From contig JAITYX010000041.1 in NCBI GenBank assembly GCA_021018815.1, forward strand, positions 4,402,001 through 4,466,000: a stretch of DNA of 64,000 nt, written 5' to 3'. Origin of the DNA: Talinum fruticosum (taxonomy: Eukaryota > Streptophyta > Magnoliopsida > Caryophyllales > Talinaceae). Of the stretch, positions 12,018-21,594 are shown in pieces (position 1 is the first letter of the stretch; each line of letters begins with the position of its first letter). The notes under the pieces were generated by a model. The model searched no databases. It saw only the letters and a program-made list of their open reading frames with translations, and was not told where the DNA came from. Made by a program: the position numbers and the translations under genes.

Positions 12018-12633
12018 TGTTTCCGGAGAAATCTGAGTTGATGATGTGGATTGATGATTCGGAGAGAGGAAGGATTTACCGCTCCGGTTCCGAGGACGTG
12101 GCACGATCGATCCGAGTCCGAGTGACGACCGCTGAACCTGCAAAAGGCGAAGCCCCGGGTGGTGGATCCCGGGAACGCCCCTCCGACGCTCAAGTTAGTA
12201 ATGAACTAAGTTTGAATGGATCGAGGAGATCTTCCTTGATGTGCGTGGGGGATTCCTTGGGAGACGAGAAGATTTCCAAAGATGGAAGTTCTCGGGGATG
12301 AATGTGTGCTGATGAACGTTGATGAACGTTATGAATGTAGATGAGAGTTGAGAGCTCGGGAGCTTGAGTGATTATCCTCAAATGAGATGTCTTGTCCCAC
12401 CAACATAACATGCCTTGGGTTTTGGAAGTGATGAGTATTTATAGGAGATTTTGAAGGGGTAAAATGGTACTTTACCACGGTTTAGGGAAACCCTAGCCCT
12501 AGTGGGCTTCGGGGCTTTTACCTGGCCCGTTAAGGATCATCTTGGGCCGATTCCACCTCGGTCCAATTGATTAGGCCCGATCGGCCGGTGACGTGTCGGT
12601 TGAGCTGGAACTATTCGGGAAATACCCGAATCA
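12018..12633 (-). repeat. 3' LTR of the Tat element
   Basis: 616 bp, near-identical to 25099-25709. Minus-strand ends are TGATTCGGG and CCGGAAACA. A TATA box (CTATAAATACTC) lies at 12433-12444 on the minus strand. The U3 start contains a small perfect inverted repeat TTCGGG-n5-CCCGAA. Length differences from the other LTR are mostly one-base changes in C or G runs. Confidence 0.93.
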
Positions 12634-12646
12634 TTTAGCCCCTCAC
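12634..12646 (-). promoter_or_regulatory. Polypurine tract of the Tat element
   Basis: Minus strand GTGAGGGGCTAAA sits directly before the LTR start TGATTCGGG. This is the expected place and composition for the primer of plus-strand DNA synthesis. Confidence 0.75.
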
Positions 12647-12723
12647 GTTCTGCCCGCACGCCTCCCGGGTAGGTAGGTGGAATGTGGAGCCCATTCCGAG
12701 ATGCCTTTATGACCCCAAGTTCT

Positions 12724-12731
12724 TATAAATA
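12724..12731 (+). promoter_or_regulatory. TATA box of antisense unit A
   Basis: TATAAATA followed by a C/T-rich leader (CTTCACTTCCTCATTTCTCT) and an ATG at 12802. The spacing is typical for a plant core promoter with a transcription start near 12755. It points opposite to gag-pol and starts just inside the 3' LTR. Confidence 0.6.
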
Positions 12732-12801
12732 AGGGGTGAGCCTTGAGAAGGATTGCCCATCTTCACTTCCTCATTTCTCTCCTCTCTTGTAATTCGAAAC
12801 A

Positions 12802-13364
12802 ATGACTGCCGGAGAGCTTCCTATTGGGTACGAGAAGTTGTGCCCGGCTTCAACCGAGCGGAGGCCGAGGAGGCAGCGATCGAGCATCGCCAACCGTCCT
12901 TTGTCTTGGAGATGTTCTACCGACTCCTTATCGATGACGTTGTGAAGATGGATTTGATCGACAATCGTGCCGAGGGTCTCAAGTTACTTCAAGCTGCGCT
13001 CCGCTCCGAGTGGGGTATACTTGAGGCTTGGGTGGAGTGCAACTACGATCGCATCATCGAGCGTCAACCGGCAAGCCTTTATTTTTGGCGAACTCGCCAA
13101 CGGAGATGGAGCTGCTCTTGGCGTTGGCTCGTCATCCGATCCTCCCTTGGAGAGTGAAGAGTCGATGGCGGCCCTCTTACTTCTCTTCACCATGGCCGGC
13201 AGGACTTGCCTAAGGAGAAGGGGGATCTTCCGGCGGAGAAGAGGAGGGAGCTTCCGGTAGAGAAGAAGAGGGACCTCCCAGCGGAGAAGAGGAGGAACCT
13301 TCCATCGGAGAAGAGGAGGAACCTCCCGGCGGAGAAGAAGAGGAGCCTTCCGAAGGAGAAGTGA
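12802..13364 (+). pseudogene. Antisense unit A of the Tat element: unknown protein with charged decapeptide tail
   Basis: I do not recognise this protein family. The frame starts at ATG 12802, shifts near 12846, runs as a good coding stretch through FNRAEAEEAAIEHRQPSFVL and MFYRLLIDDVVKMDLIDN to EWGILEAWVE (about 12850-13070), then shifts again. The end is a tandem repeat of 30 bp, about six units, encoding (N/D/E)LPxEKRR-type decapeptides and closing in a stop at 13362-13364. It has its own TATA box 78 bp upstream and an AT-rich 3' region near 13500. It lies between the polypurine tract and antisense unit B, on the strand opposite to gag-pol. The same protein, with the same core and tail, is encoded in the CACTA element at 56870-57344. 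Frame is uncertain in 13075-13200. Confidence 0.6.
13225..13361 (+). repeat. 30-bp tandem repeat encoding LPxEKRR decapeptides
   Basis: Units built on CTTCC-GCGGAGAAGAGGAGG, about five copies with point changes. In the frame that ends at the 13362 stop, each unit gives one LPAEKRR-like decapeptide. In another frame it gives GEEEEP-like acidic repeats, so the strand is open in more than one frame. Confidence 0.85.
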
Positions 13365-13627
13365 GAGGGCGGTCGTTGCTTGTCCTTTCATAGGGGTGAC
13401 ATAACCGTAGCGTAGTATCGTAATCTGCGATGTTGTAGCGTAATATCTTTATCTTTAGACGCTTTCCTTTCCTTGTAATAGCGCGTTGCACGCCCTGTTG
13501 TAATGAATGAATGAATGAAGTTTACTTTGTTAACTATGCTCTTCTTCGCTTTCGTCTTGTCGTTGACGTTACGTCGTGAAGAATGGTTTTGCATAGCCCC
13601 TTGGACTTAGAGAGTAATTTTTGAGTA

Positions 13628-13916
13628 ACCTTTCAGCTCTCGGAGGCTTGAAAGTGCTTGAATATGGGTATCTCGCTAGGAGACATCCCACGGGAAACAC
13701 GACCTCCTAACTTTCGGTTAGAAGTATAAGTGCCCATGACGGAATGGGTCTTTGCGCGACCTTTCGATTCCCGAAAGTTCGAAAGTGCGTGAGTCTCGCT
13801 AGGGAACGTCCCACGGAGAACGCGACCCCCAACCTTCTGTTGGGAGTGCAAGTGCCCATGACGGAATGGGTCTTTGCGCGACCTTTCAGCTCCCGGAGGC
13901 TTGAAAGTGCTTGAGA
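13628..13916. repeat. Tandem repeat of about 122-131 bp, 2.3 copies
   Basis: Copies start at 13628, 13759 and 13881 (partial) with ACCTTTC. Each contains TCTCGCTAGG, GACGT/ACATCCCACGG, and ends GCCCATGACGGAATGGGTCT TTGCGCG. It lies in the non-coding gap between antisense units A and B. Confidence 0.85.
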
Positions 13917-14159
13917 GATAGCTTCTTGAAGGGTATCACCTTATGGGGCTAAGAGCGCGATTTTCGGCTCCCGGAGGCCAAGTTGTCGCTGAGAGCAAAC
14001 TGACTTTGAACCCCAAAGGATAGCCCCTTGTGAAGGCATAGATTTGACTTGTTAGCCGCGGAGGCTAAGTCGTTGCATGATGAGCGTTTGGGCCATGCTC
14101 GTGTTGTTTTTGCAACTCTTGCAATTTTTGTGAGGGTGATGCTTTTTTTTTTTTTTTTG

Positions 14160-15390
14160 ATGACTCCCAAACCCGGCCTCTCATACCGACCCCTAAGACC
14201 TATCACTAACCACTACTGCTCGCCGATGCTTGCCTCGGCCCAGCCCACTCTCTCAGCCCACTCACTCTCCCTCCGCGCGCGTTGGGCCCTCCCCTCGGCC
14301 CACCTCTCTTCTCCCACTCCTGCAGCTCTCTCCCCCTCCCGGGCCCGATCTCTCCCTCGGCCCGGCTCTCTCCCTCACGCTTGCCTTCCCTCTCCCGCTG
14401 GGCTCTCTCTCTCGGCCCAACCTTTCAAACTCCCCCTCCCGCCTCTCCTCTCTCTCTCCTTGCCCTAGCCCCTGCTGCGCCGCTGCTATCGTCCCCCTCT
14501 CCTCTCGCCTCGTTGCTGCTGCTCCTCGCTCTACTCTCCCTCCCAGCTGTTGCATTTCGCCACCGACCGCAGTACACCCCTCCCCACTCTCGCGGCACCC
14601 CCTTCCCGGCCCCTCCCTCCCCCTCGCTCTCGCTCTCGCTATCGCCCTCCTCGGCCCCCTGTTTTGCGGCTACCCCCAACCCCACACTGCACTCGTCGGA
14701 GCCCCTACCCCGGACCGACCGCCTAACCCGACTCCGGGACCGAGCGCTTGCCCGGCCCAGAACCGACCCCTCTCGACCCCCTCGCACGCTAGCTCTCTCT
14801 CGCCCCACGCTCTCTCGCGCCTGGACTCGGTCTCGAAGAGACCGACCCTCCCTCCCCTCGCTCGGGGTCGGTCCCGCGAGACCGACCCCTCACCCCTCTC
14901 TCCCGCTCTCTCGGCACTGGGACTCGGTCTCGAAGAGACCGGCCCTCCCCTCGCTCTCTCGGTGCTCTGCTCTCCCTCGCTTGGGGTCGGTCCTGCCGAG
15001 ACCGACCCCTCACCCCCTCTCTCCCGCTCTCTCGGCATTGGGACTCGGTCTCGAAGAGACCGACCCCTCCCTCCCCTCGCTCTCTCGGCGCTCTGTTGCT
15101 CCCTCGCTCGGGGTCGGTCCTGCCGAGACCGACCCCTCACCCCTCTCTCCCGCTCTCTCGGCATCGGGACTCGGTCTCGAAGAGACCGACCCTCCCCTCC
15201 CCTCGCTCTCTCGGCGCTCTGCTGCTCCCTCGCTCGGGCTCGGTCCTGCCGAGACCGACCCCTCACCCCTCACCCCAAAACCGACCCCTCACCCCTTACC
15301 CCAAAACCGACCCCTCCCCTCTCTCCTACTCGGACTCGGTCTCGAAGAGACCGACCCCGCACCCGAACCCTACCCGAACCCTTAGCCTAG
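14160..15390. repeat. GC-rich, pyrimidine-biased minisatellite region
   Basis: The plus strand is almost purely C/T/G with very few A, a sharp change from the surroundings. From 14824 on it contains direct repeats marked by ACTCGGTCTCGAAGAGACC at 14824, 14922, 15043, 15169 and 15334 (periods about 98, 121, 126 and 165). Each unit holds two short hairpins, CGGTCTC-GAA-GAGACCG and GGTCGGTC-n-GACCGACC. Long overlapping ORFs on both strands here are composition artefacts. It forms the upstream region of antisense unit B. Confidence 0.85.
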
Positions 15391-15402
15391 CTAACAAAAC
15401 CC

Positions 15403-15453
15403 AAAAACCCTAAAAACCCTAAAACCCTAGAAACCCTACCCTAACCCCAACCC
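15403..15453. promoter_or_regulatory. Telobox-like AAACCCTA cluster
   Basis: At least four AAACCCTA/AACCCTA words in about 50 bp. Single teloboxes are common in plant promoters and leader regions, where they act with nearby elements. The spacing here is irregular, unlike true telomere arrays. It lies about 160 bp before the TATA box of antisense unit B. Confidence 0.6.
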
Positions 15454-15609
15454 TCGGAATTTTAAGTTGTTTATTATTATTTATTATCCGCTTGAGCGGG
15501 AAACCGGGAATTTGTTAACTCGAATTTTGAATTTCGAATTTTTAAATTCGGCCTTGTGCAGGGAGACAGTATCGATTGTGGCTGATTCCGACCGATCGGG
15601 AAGGGAGCT

Positions 15610-15617
15610 TTATATAA
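15610..15617 (+). promoter_or_regulatory. TATA box of antisense unit B
   Basis: TTATATAA followed about 30 bp later by a CTTCATTATTCAC-type start region and a leader running towards the ATG at 15798. A GT at 15736 after TTTTGAG could be a leader intron donor. Confidence 0.55.
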
Positions 15618-15797
15618 CCCGTCTCTTGGAGCTTCTCTTCATTATTCACAAAACAATTCTCAAAGTGAGGTAGAGAGCACTTGGGAGGAGCCCTCAAGCT
15701 AGACTCGGGCATTCATCACCTTCACCGAATTTTGAGGTATATCTTCGAATAACCCACTTGTAGTTTGAATATTCAAGTAGATGCATGCCTTAGGATA

Positions 15798-18518
15798 ATG
15801 GGTAGCTCCAAGGGTACTGTTGCGAGCCATTATGATAGTTTATCGGGTAATTGTGCCTCGGATAGAGACTCGTTGTGCCCCGTGGATAGATGTAGTTATG
15901 ATGGTGTTGTAGGGGGAGTCTCTAGGAGTGGCTGCGTCTCGCTGACTTGGAGGTCTCCAGTAAACCTTGATAGTCACCCCGATGTAGCCTCCCAAGAGTT
16001 AACCGTAGCTAGTCGCGTGCCGTGGCGGCAAGTCTTGGCGCCTAGCGCAGCTACGGAGGCCATCCCTTTGGCTACGCTACCCGCGACTTCGATTCCGTTT
16101 ATGAAAGGTCCCCACTCCCGGTCTCAATAGTTGTTCCCGTGAGGTGGTTTATCGCTGGGAGGTTAAAAGGAGTCATGGTCTTCGAGGACAGGTGACATTT
16201 ACGGGTTGTGCCTTGCGGGATTCCGATAGCGGGACTATGGCTAGGATTAAGACCACTTATACACCCAAGACCATGGACGAGCTCTCGCGGGACGGGTATT
16301 CCAAAGGTAACTCCCCGTCCTTAGATACTTCTTTAGATGATGAGGCCCTCTCGTCCTTTACACCACTTCATGGGGCGGAGGACTTAGTTGAGTCATTGCT
16401 CGAGAGGTCGGACCCTAGTGATGGTCCGGGTTCTCACTTCATTGATCCCCGCTTGCGAATGACATGGTACGGGCGTTAAGGCTCTTCGGCCAATATCGCA
16501 TCCCCGATAGTTATAGGATCCTGGTTCCGTTGGAGCGGGACACGGTCAAGTCCCCCTCCGGGTGTCGCGCCTTTTATAAAGCGACACTCGATGGTGGCGT
16601 GCGGTTTCCGCTCCATCCTTTAGTTGTATCAATATGCAATAAGTTCAACCTGGCCCCAGCCCAGATTGTCCCTAACTCGTGGCGCTCGATTTGTTCGTTC
16701 ATTGCCACATGTGAAATAAAAGACCTCCCCGTAGCTTAGAATTGTTCTCCCTCCTTCATGGCTTTCAAAAGAGCGTCTCGTTAGATGGTGAGCGAGGGTG
16801 GTACAGACTTTCCGAACAAGAGAGGATACATGATCGCCTTGGGTAGGACTTCATCGATCCATAGGTGGAAGTATGAGTTTCTCTTCGTAGAAAAGTTGGA
16901 CGGGGAATGGGATGTCCTCGCTTGGAGTGATGAGGAGGAAGTCGTCAAAATGCCTGGTTCTCTCCGCACCGTTTATCGTTCCGAGGTGTACGCCGCAGTG
17001 AGTACTTTCGCACCCAAGAGGTACCCCATCCAACGGTTGAAGGAAGGAAAGAAAGGCTTCCTTTCCACTGGCTTCCCAAGAGGGAGTATTTCAAGAAGAA
17101 CTTGTTCCTTGTCGCCGCGGGATCGGCTCTCGATCCGAAACTTCCACAGGTACTTGTCCCACCTCATGCTTGTTTTTGTTCATGTTTCGAACCGACTGAC
17201 TTTGGTTTGTTTTTTGCGGATCAAGCAAGGGCTCTCTTATCCAAGGCCATGGCCGGGAACTCCTCACGTCCATAGGATGATCGGGATACGAGTCCTCCTC
17301 CCCAAGGCAAAGATACCACGGACAGAGGCAAGGGGAAAGCATCGGAGCCGCGTTCCTCGACTGTCGATGTCCCGAAGGTCGGCGTTTTCAAGGGAGCGGC
17401 AGTAGACCTCCCACGGTGAGCCTTACACTCCTTGTCAAATCTTTTGTATTGAACCTTTGATTTTCATGCTAACATTATATTGTTGTCATAGGTTTGTCCT
17501 TCCCCGCCGAGAAAAGTCAGCCGTCGCCTCGATTCGAGCATTAAAGTGGGAGGTCGGGTGGTGCGTGGGTCATCTAACTTGGGCAAGCGCTCGAGGGATG
17601 CTTCGGACCTCTCCTCCCCGAGGAGTGACTCCTAGCACAAGCGGCAAGGAGGTGTGCCCGGGCCTCCGGTCTCGCCGTTTTCTTCATGCTGACCCGGAGA
17701 CCAAGGCCATCTTGGCAGGCAACCTTCTAAGGACATACGGAGACGGTTCTCGTAAGAACATCGCTTCTCCGATTTCCGCGACGATCGATCCATCTGCGGC
17801 TGAGGTAACGCATAACCCTCCCTATACTTGTATTTTCTTTGCCTTTTGGATTCTAACTCTTTTGTTCCACAGGCTCTCATCAAGGTTATGGAGGCTATAG
17901 AGTCTCGGTCCTCTTCATCAAGTCTTCAGGAGGAAGTATCTTCTCTTCGGGGCTCTTTGAGGAAGCTCTCGAAGGAGAAGAAGGATGAGGCCGATCGATT
18001 CCGGGGGAAGTGAGCAAGTTAAAGGCCAAGCTGGGGGCTTCCGGGGACGCGAGAGGGATCCGAAAGCACAACTCGAGACCACGAAGGCTGAGTTGGAGGT
18101 CACTCAAGGGAAAGAGCGAGACCTCGAGGCTCGCGTTGGAACTGCCCGCGAGAAGGCTCGTAGTTGGAGGTCCCGCTTTGAGTCCGCACAGGAGATAGAC
18201 GTCGCAGCCTAGGGACGCGTCTCTTCGGAAACTTCTTGTGTTGGTTTCCCGGCTTTGAGTGAGGAGGCGGAGGGGCTAGAGCGAGTGGATAGCCTATGCC
18301 AATCTCCTTTACTCGAGGCCTTTGCCTCACGATCGAACTCTCCGACCGAGGGCACTCCCGAGGACGGTGAGATTCCTCCCGCGGACAGAGCCGATGACCG
18401 GGCCGGGGCGGCCCCGAGGAGTAGCCTCCATTCCCTTTCCCTTTTCCAATCCTTAGGATTGCTTTTGATGGCTTGCATGCCATGTGTTTTTGGATGGCTC
18501 GCGTGCCGTATAGCTTGA
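15798..18518 (+). pseudogene. Antisense unit B: PF04195-like 'putative gypsy-type transposon' protein, multi-exon and broken
   Basis: Read on the strand opposite to gag-pol. Possible starts are 15798 (MGSSKGTVAS) or 16232 (MARIKTTYTP). The block FPLHPLVVSICNKFNLAPAQ (about 16600-16680) followed by NSWRSICSFI matches the plant family called putative gypsy-type transposon/transposase_28, found in Tat-type elements. Three introns can be read: 17150 to about 17217 (acceptor decayed), 17416-17491 (GTGAGC...TCATAG) and 17805-17872 (GTAACG...CCACAG). The last exons encode a coiled coil (LQEEVSSLRGSLRKLSKEKK, then KAELEVTQGKERDLEARV) and an acidic Pro/Glu tail near 18340-18420. Frameshifts at about 16475, 16740 and 18000 and a stop at 18210 break it. 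Function is unknown; it is not a transposase by any catalytic motif I can see. Confidence 0.7.
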
Positions 18519-18741
18519 TACTTCGCTACTTTGGGTTTGTTTTGCCTTGAACTTTCTTTCTTGGGTATTCCTTGCTTGACGCCTGCTTGTATGCTTGCTT
18601 TATGTTTATTTGATGCTCGCTTGGATGCCTATTCGGCGCTTTGTTTGATGCTTGCTTCGTTGTCTCTTTTGGTTGTTGCCGATTTTCCTTGTCGTTTCTT
18701 GTATATGATCATCTTTTGACTTTGGCCATTTTTGGCTATCT

Positions 18742-19041
18742 TAGGGGATTGCATTAGCCCCTAGTGTTGCCCCCAAAATCGGTACAAGCAAAGCATACAA
18801 GAGTAGAATTTTACAATGTGGTTGTCATCGGAATTAACAACAATCCCTACTCTTTTCTCTAACTTTAACTAAGTTTGAGAGAATACAACAAGAGGGACCG
18901 AAAGGTTGGAGGCCTTAGGGGTTCGAATTAGCCCCTAATGATGCCCCCAACTTCGGTTAAGGTGAGATATACAACAAGAGAGATTGAAAATTTAGTTGTT
19001 CTAGGGGATCGTATTAGCCCCTATTCACATTCCAAAAATCG
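18742..19041. repeat. Three copies of a GGGGCTAA/hairpin motif
   Basis: Copies at 18742-18782, 18916-18957 and 19002-19041. On the plus strand each reads TAGGGG-n8-TTAGCCCCTA followed by a C-run and AAATCG or TTCGG. On the minus strand each contains AGGGGCTAAT, nearly the same as the functional polypurine tract (AGGGGCTAAA). They lie between antisense unit B and the end of integrase. Confidence 0.75.
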
Positions 19042-19352
19042 ACTTAAAATAAGACATGAGTCGCAAAGTTGCAGAAAATGTGCTCATTGTATTAACATAG
19101 AAGATCGAATTTCGTTACAAGAGAGAGGGATAGGAATGTGTGCCCTCGTTGAGCGCTTTCGGAAAAGTCGCGTCAATCGTGGTCGATTCCTTTACAACAT
19201 CTTTGGGACTCGGGCTGGGTGGGTCTTTAAAGAAAGGCCCCCATGCCACCCGGTAAGCTTGTACTCGCATACATAGGTCGCTTCCTAGTACTTAGATGAA
19301 GTACTTCTTCAGAGTTCGTTGCTATGCCATGCTCGGGGAATGTCTCGCTCCT

Positions 19353-20560
19353 TCAAGAGTGGCCAACCTCGTAGGTCCCCGGGCGGACTACCTCGTGAAT
19401 GATGTACGGCCCTTCCCAATTAGCTGTGAGCTTGCCGTGTTCCGCCGCTTTCCCTATAGCTTCGGTTTTTCTCAAAACCAAGTCACCAACTTCGAGATCC
19501 TTCCCTTTCACCCTTCCGTTGTAGGCTCTTGCCATTTTCAATTTGGTTATGGCCTCACGGAGATAGCTATCTCCTCGAACCATCGGGAGCAAGTCAAGGG
19601 CCTCCCGGAGGGCCCCGTTGTTAGACTCCTCCCGAAAGTTTGTGAGGCGGTGAGTATGGAGGGCTACTTCGACGGGGAGGACGGCTTCCGATCCGTATAC
19701 CAGCATGAAGGGCGTTTCTCCGGTGGTCGACTTCTCTGTGGTCCCGATAGACCATAAGACAGTGGCAACTCCTCCGCCCACTTTCCCTTGGCGTCGTCTA
19801 ATCTTTTCTTAAGGCCGTTCGAGTATGACCTTGTTGGGCGACTCGGCCGACCATTGGCCTGGGATGGGCCACGACCGTGAAGCGGGCTTGGCAACCATAT
19901 TGGGCGAGGTAATCTCGCACCTTGTCGGTGTCGAACTGCCGCCCATTGTCAAATATCATCGCCACGGGAACACTAAACCGGGTGATTATGTTCTTCCAAA
20001 TAAACTTACGCACCTCTTTCTCGGTGATCGAGGCAACGGCTTCCGCCTCTATCCATTTAGTGAAATAATCCACTGCTACGAATAAATATTTGTGCTTGTC
20101 CCGTGGCTTTGGGAATGGTCCCGGGATGTCCATCCCCCATCTTGCAAACGGAAGGGGCGATTGGATAGGAGTCAACTCGGTAGGCGGGCGCTTTGGCACG
20201 GGAGCAAACTTTTGGCACTTGTCGCATTTTCTCACCAAGTCCATCGAGTCTTCTCGCAAGGATGGCCAATAGTATCCGGTTCGTAGGGCTTTTGCTGCGA
20301 GCGCCCTTCCGCCTATATGCGAACTACACACCCCTTCATGTATTTCTTCGAGAACTTTCGACCCATTTCCGGCGGAATGCAGTGGAGCAGGGGTTGGGAG
20401 TGTGCCTTCTTATAGAGTGTCCCTTCGTAGTAAACGAACCATTCAGCCCTCCTTTTGACATGTTCCGCTTCTTTGGTGTCTTGCGGAAGTTCCCCTTTTG
20501 ATAGGTAGTTGATGAGGGGATCCATCCAAGTGTTGCTCCTGTCCGACCACATGGTTTCTT
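19353..20560 (-). pseudogene. Integrase of the Tat element
   Basis: The N-terminal zinc-binding region ends in KCDKCQKFA and is followed by RWGMDIPGPFP (first catalytic Asp) and IFDNGRQFD (second catalytic Asp). A frameshift near 19850-19890 falls in the segment expected to carry the third catalytic residue, Glu. The C-terminal part continues as ETPFMLVYGSEAVLPVEV and ends with the GDLVLRK...GKLTANWEGPY block at about 19380-19430. Integrase inserts the DNA copy into the host genome. The product as it stands would be inactive. Confidence 0.85.
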
Positions 20561-20985
20561 TAACATCAATGCTTCTTTCTCCAAGGATCTCCCATTGGAT
20601 CTTCTTTGGCTGTCCGTCAGCCGAAGAGCTGGCGAGTTTGGAGAGGGCATCGGCTTGTCTATTCTCCGAGCGGGGCACATGGAGGATTTCGAAGTGCTTG
20701 GAGCCGTCCTGCCGCTTCTTTGACCTTTCGACGATATGCTATCATGTCCTCGTCCCGTGCCTCGTATTCTCCATTCAGCTGGGAGACTACAAGTTGGGAG
20801 TCGGAGTAGGCCTTTACAGAGCTCGCTCCTGCCGCATAACGAGGTCTATGCCTGCTAGGAGGGCCTCATATTCTGCTTCATTGTTGGAGGCTCGAACATG
20901 AACTTAAGTGCGTGTTCGAATTGTTCCCCGTTGGCGAAGTGATGACCAGCCCCGCCCACTCCCATCTTTGGTTGCGGAACCGTCT
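20560..20985 (-). pseudogene. Second RNase H (Tat-clade extra RNase H)
   Basis: Translation of the minus strand just below 20985 gives WTLYVDGSATKDGSG, an RNase H start with its metal-binding Asp, and PRSENRQADALSKLASS near 20640 closes the domain. It follows the normal RNase H and precedes integrase. The extra domain is a hallmark of the Tat clade. Frameshifts interrupt it. Confidence 0.75.
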
Positions 20986-21470
20986 ACGTAGAGGGTCCAA
21001 CATTCGTCTTGGGATGGTAGGGGTGACTTGGGTGTGAGCATTCTGCTATAAAGTCCGCCAATGCTTGCGCTTTAATAGCTCTTCGGGGTTCGAACTCCGG
21101 GCCATATGGGGTTAGTTCAACGGCCCACTTCAGCATTCTTCCGGAGCTTTCGAGCTTACGTAACACGTTCTTTAATGGTTGGTCGGTAAGGACCGTCACT
21201 TTATGTGCCTCAAAGTAAGGGCGTAGCTTCGCTGGCCAAGAGGAGTGCATATGCAAATTTTTCAATCACCGGGTAGCGAAGCTCGGTGCCGGTGAGTGCA
21301 TGGCTGACATAATACACCGGTATTTGCTCGTTCTTTTGCTCCACAAGGAGGACTGCACTTATTGCTTGATCCGAGACGGCAAGGTAAATGAGTAGGGGCT
21401 CCCGGAGTGGGACCGGCAATTTTGGAAGTCTGGGCCAAATACGTTTTCAATTGGGAGAATGCTTCTTACG
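20984..21470 (-). pseudogene. RNase H next to reverse transcriptase
   Basis: Fragments IYLAVSDQAISAVLLVEQ, VYYVSHALTGTELRYPVIEK and VTVLTDQPLKNVL are the usual Ty3/gypsy RNase H blocks, ending at LADFIAEC. It is in two frames, with a shift near 21240. Confidence 0.85.
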
Positions 21471-21594
21471 CTTCAACGTCCCACTCGAACTTGACTCTCT
21501 TTTTGAGCACCTTAAAAAGGGTTGGCATTTGTCTGCGGACCTTGACATGAATCGTCCGAGGGCGGCCACGCACCCTGTTAATTTTTGAACCTCC

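Noticed and set aside
14230..15390. Long overlapping ORFs on both strands (up to 386 codons) in the GC-rich block
   Set aside because: Pro/Ser/Arg low complexity in several frames at once, caused by lack of A/T stop codons and the tandem repeat; no domain.
15403..15453. Interstitial telomere array
   Set aside because: AAACCCTA words are irregularly spaced and few; a telobox-rich promoter or leader fits better.
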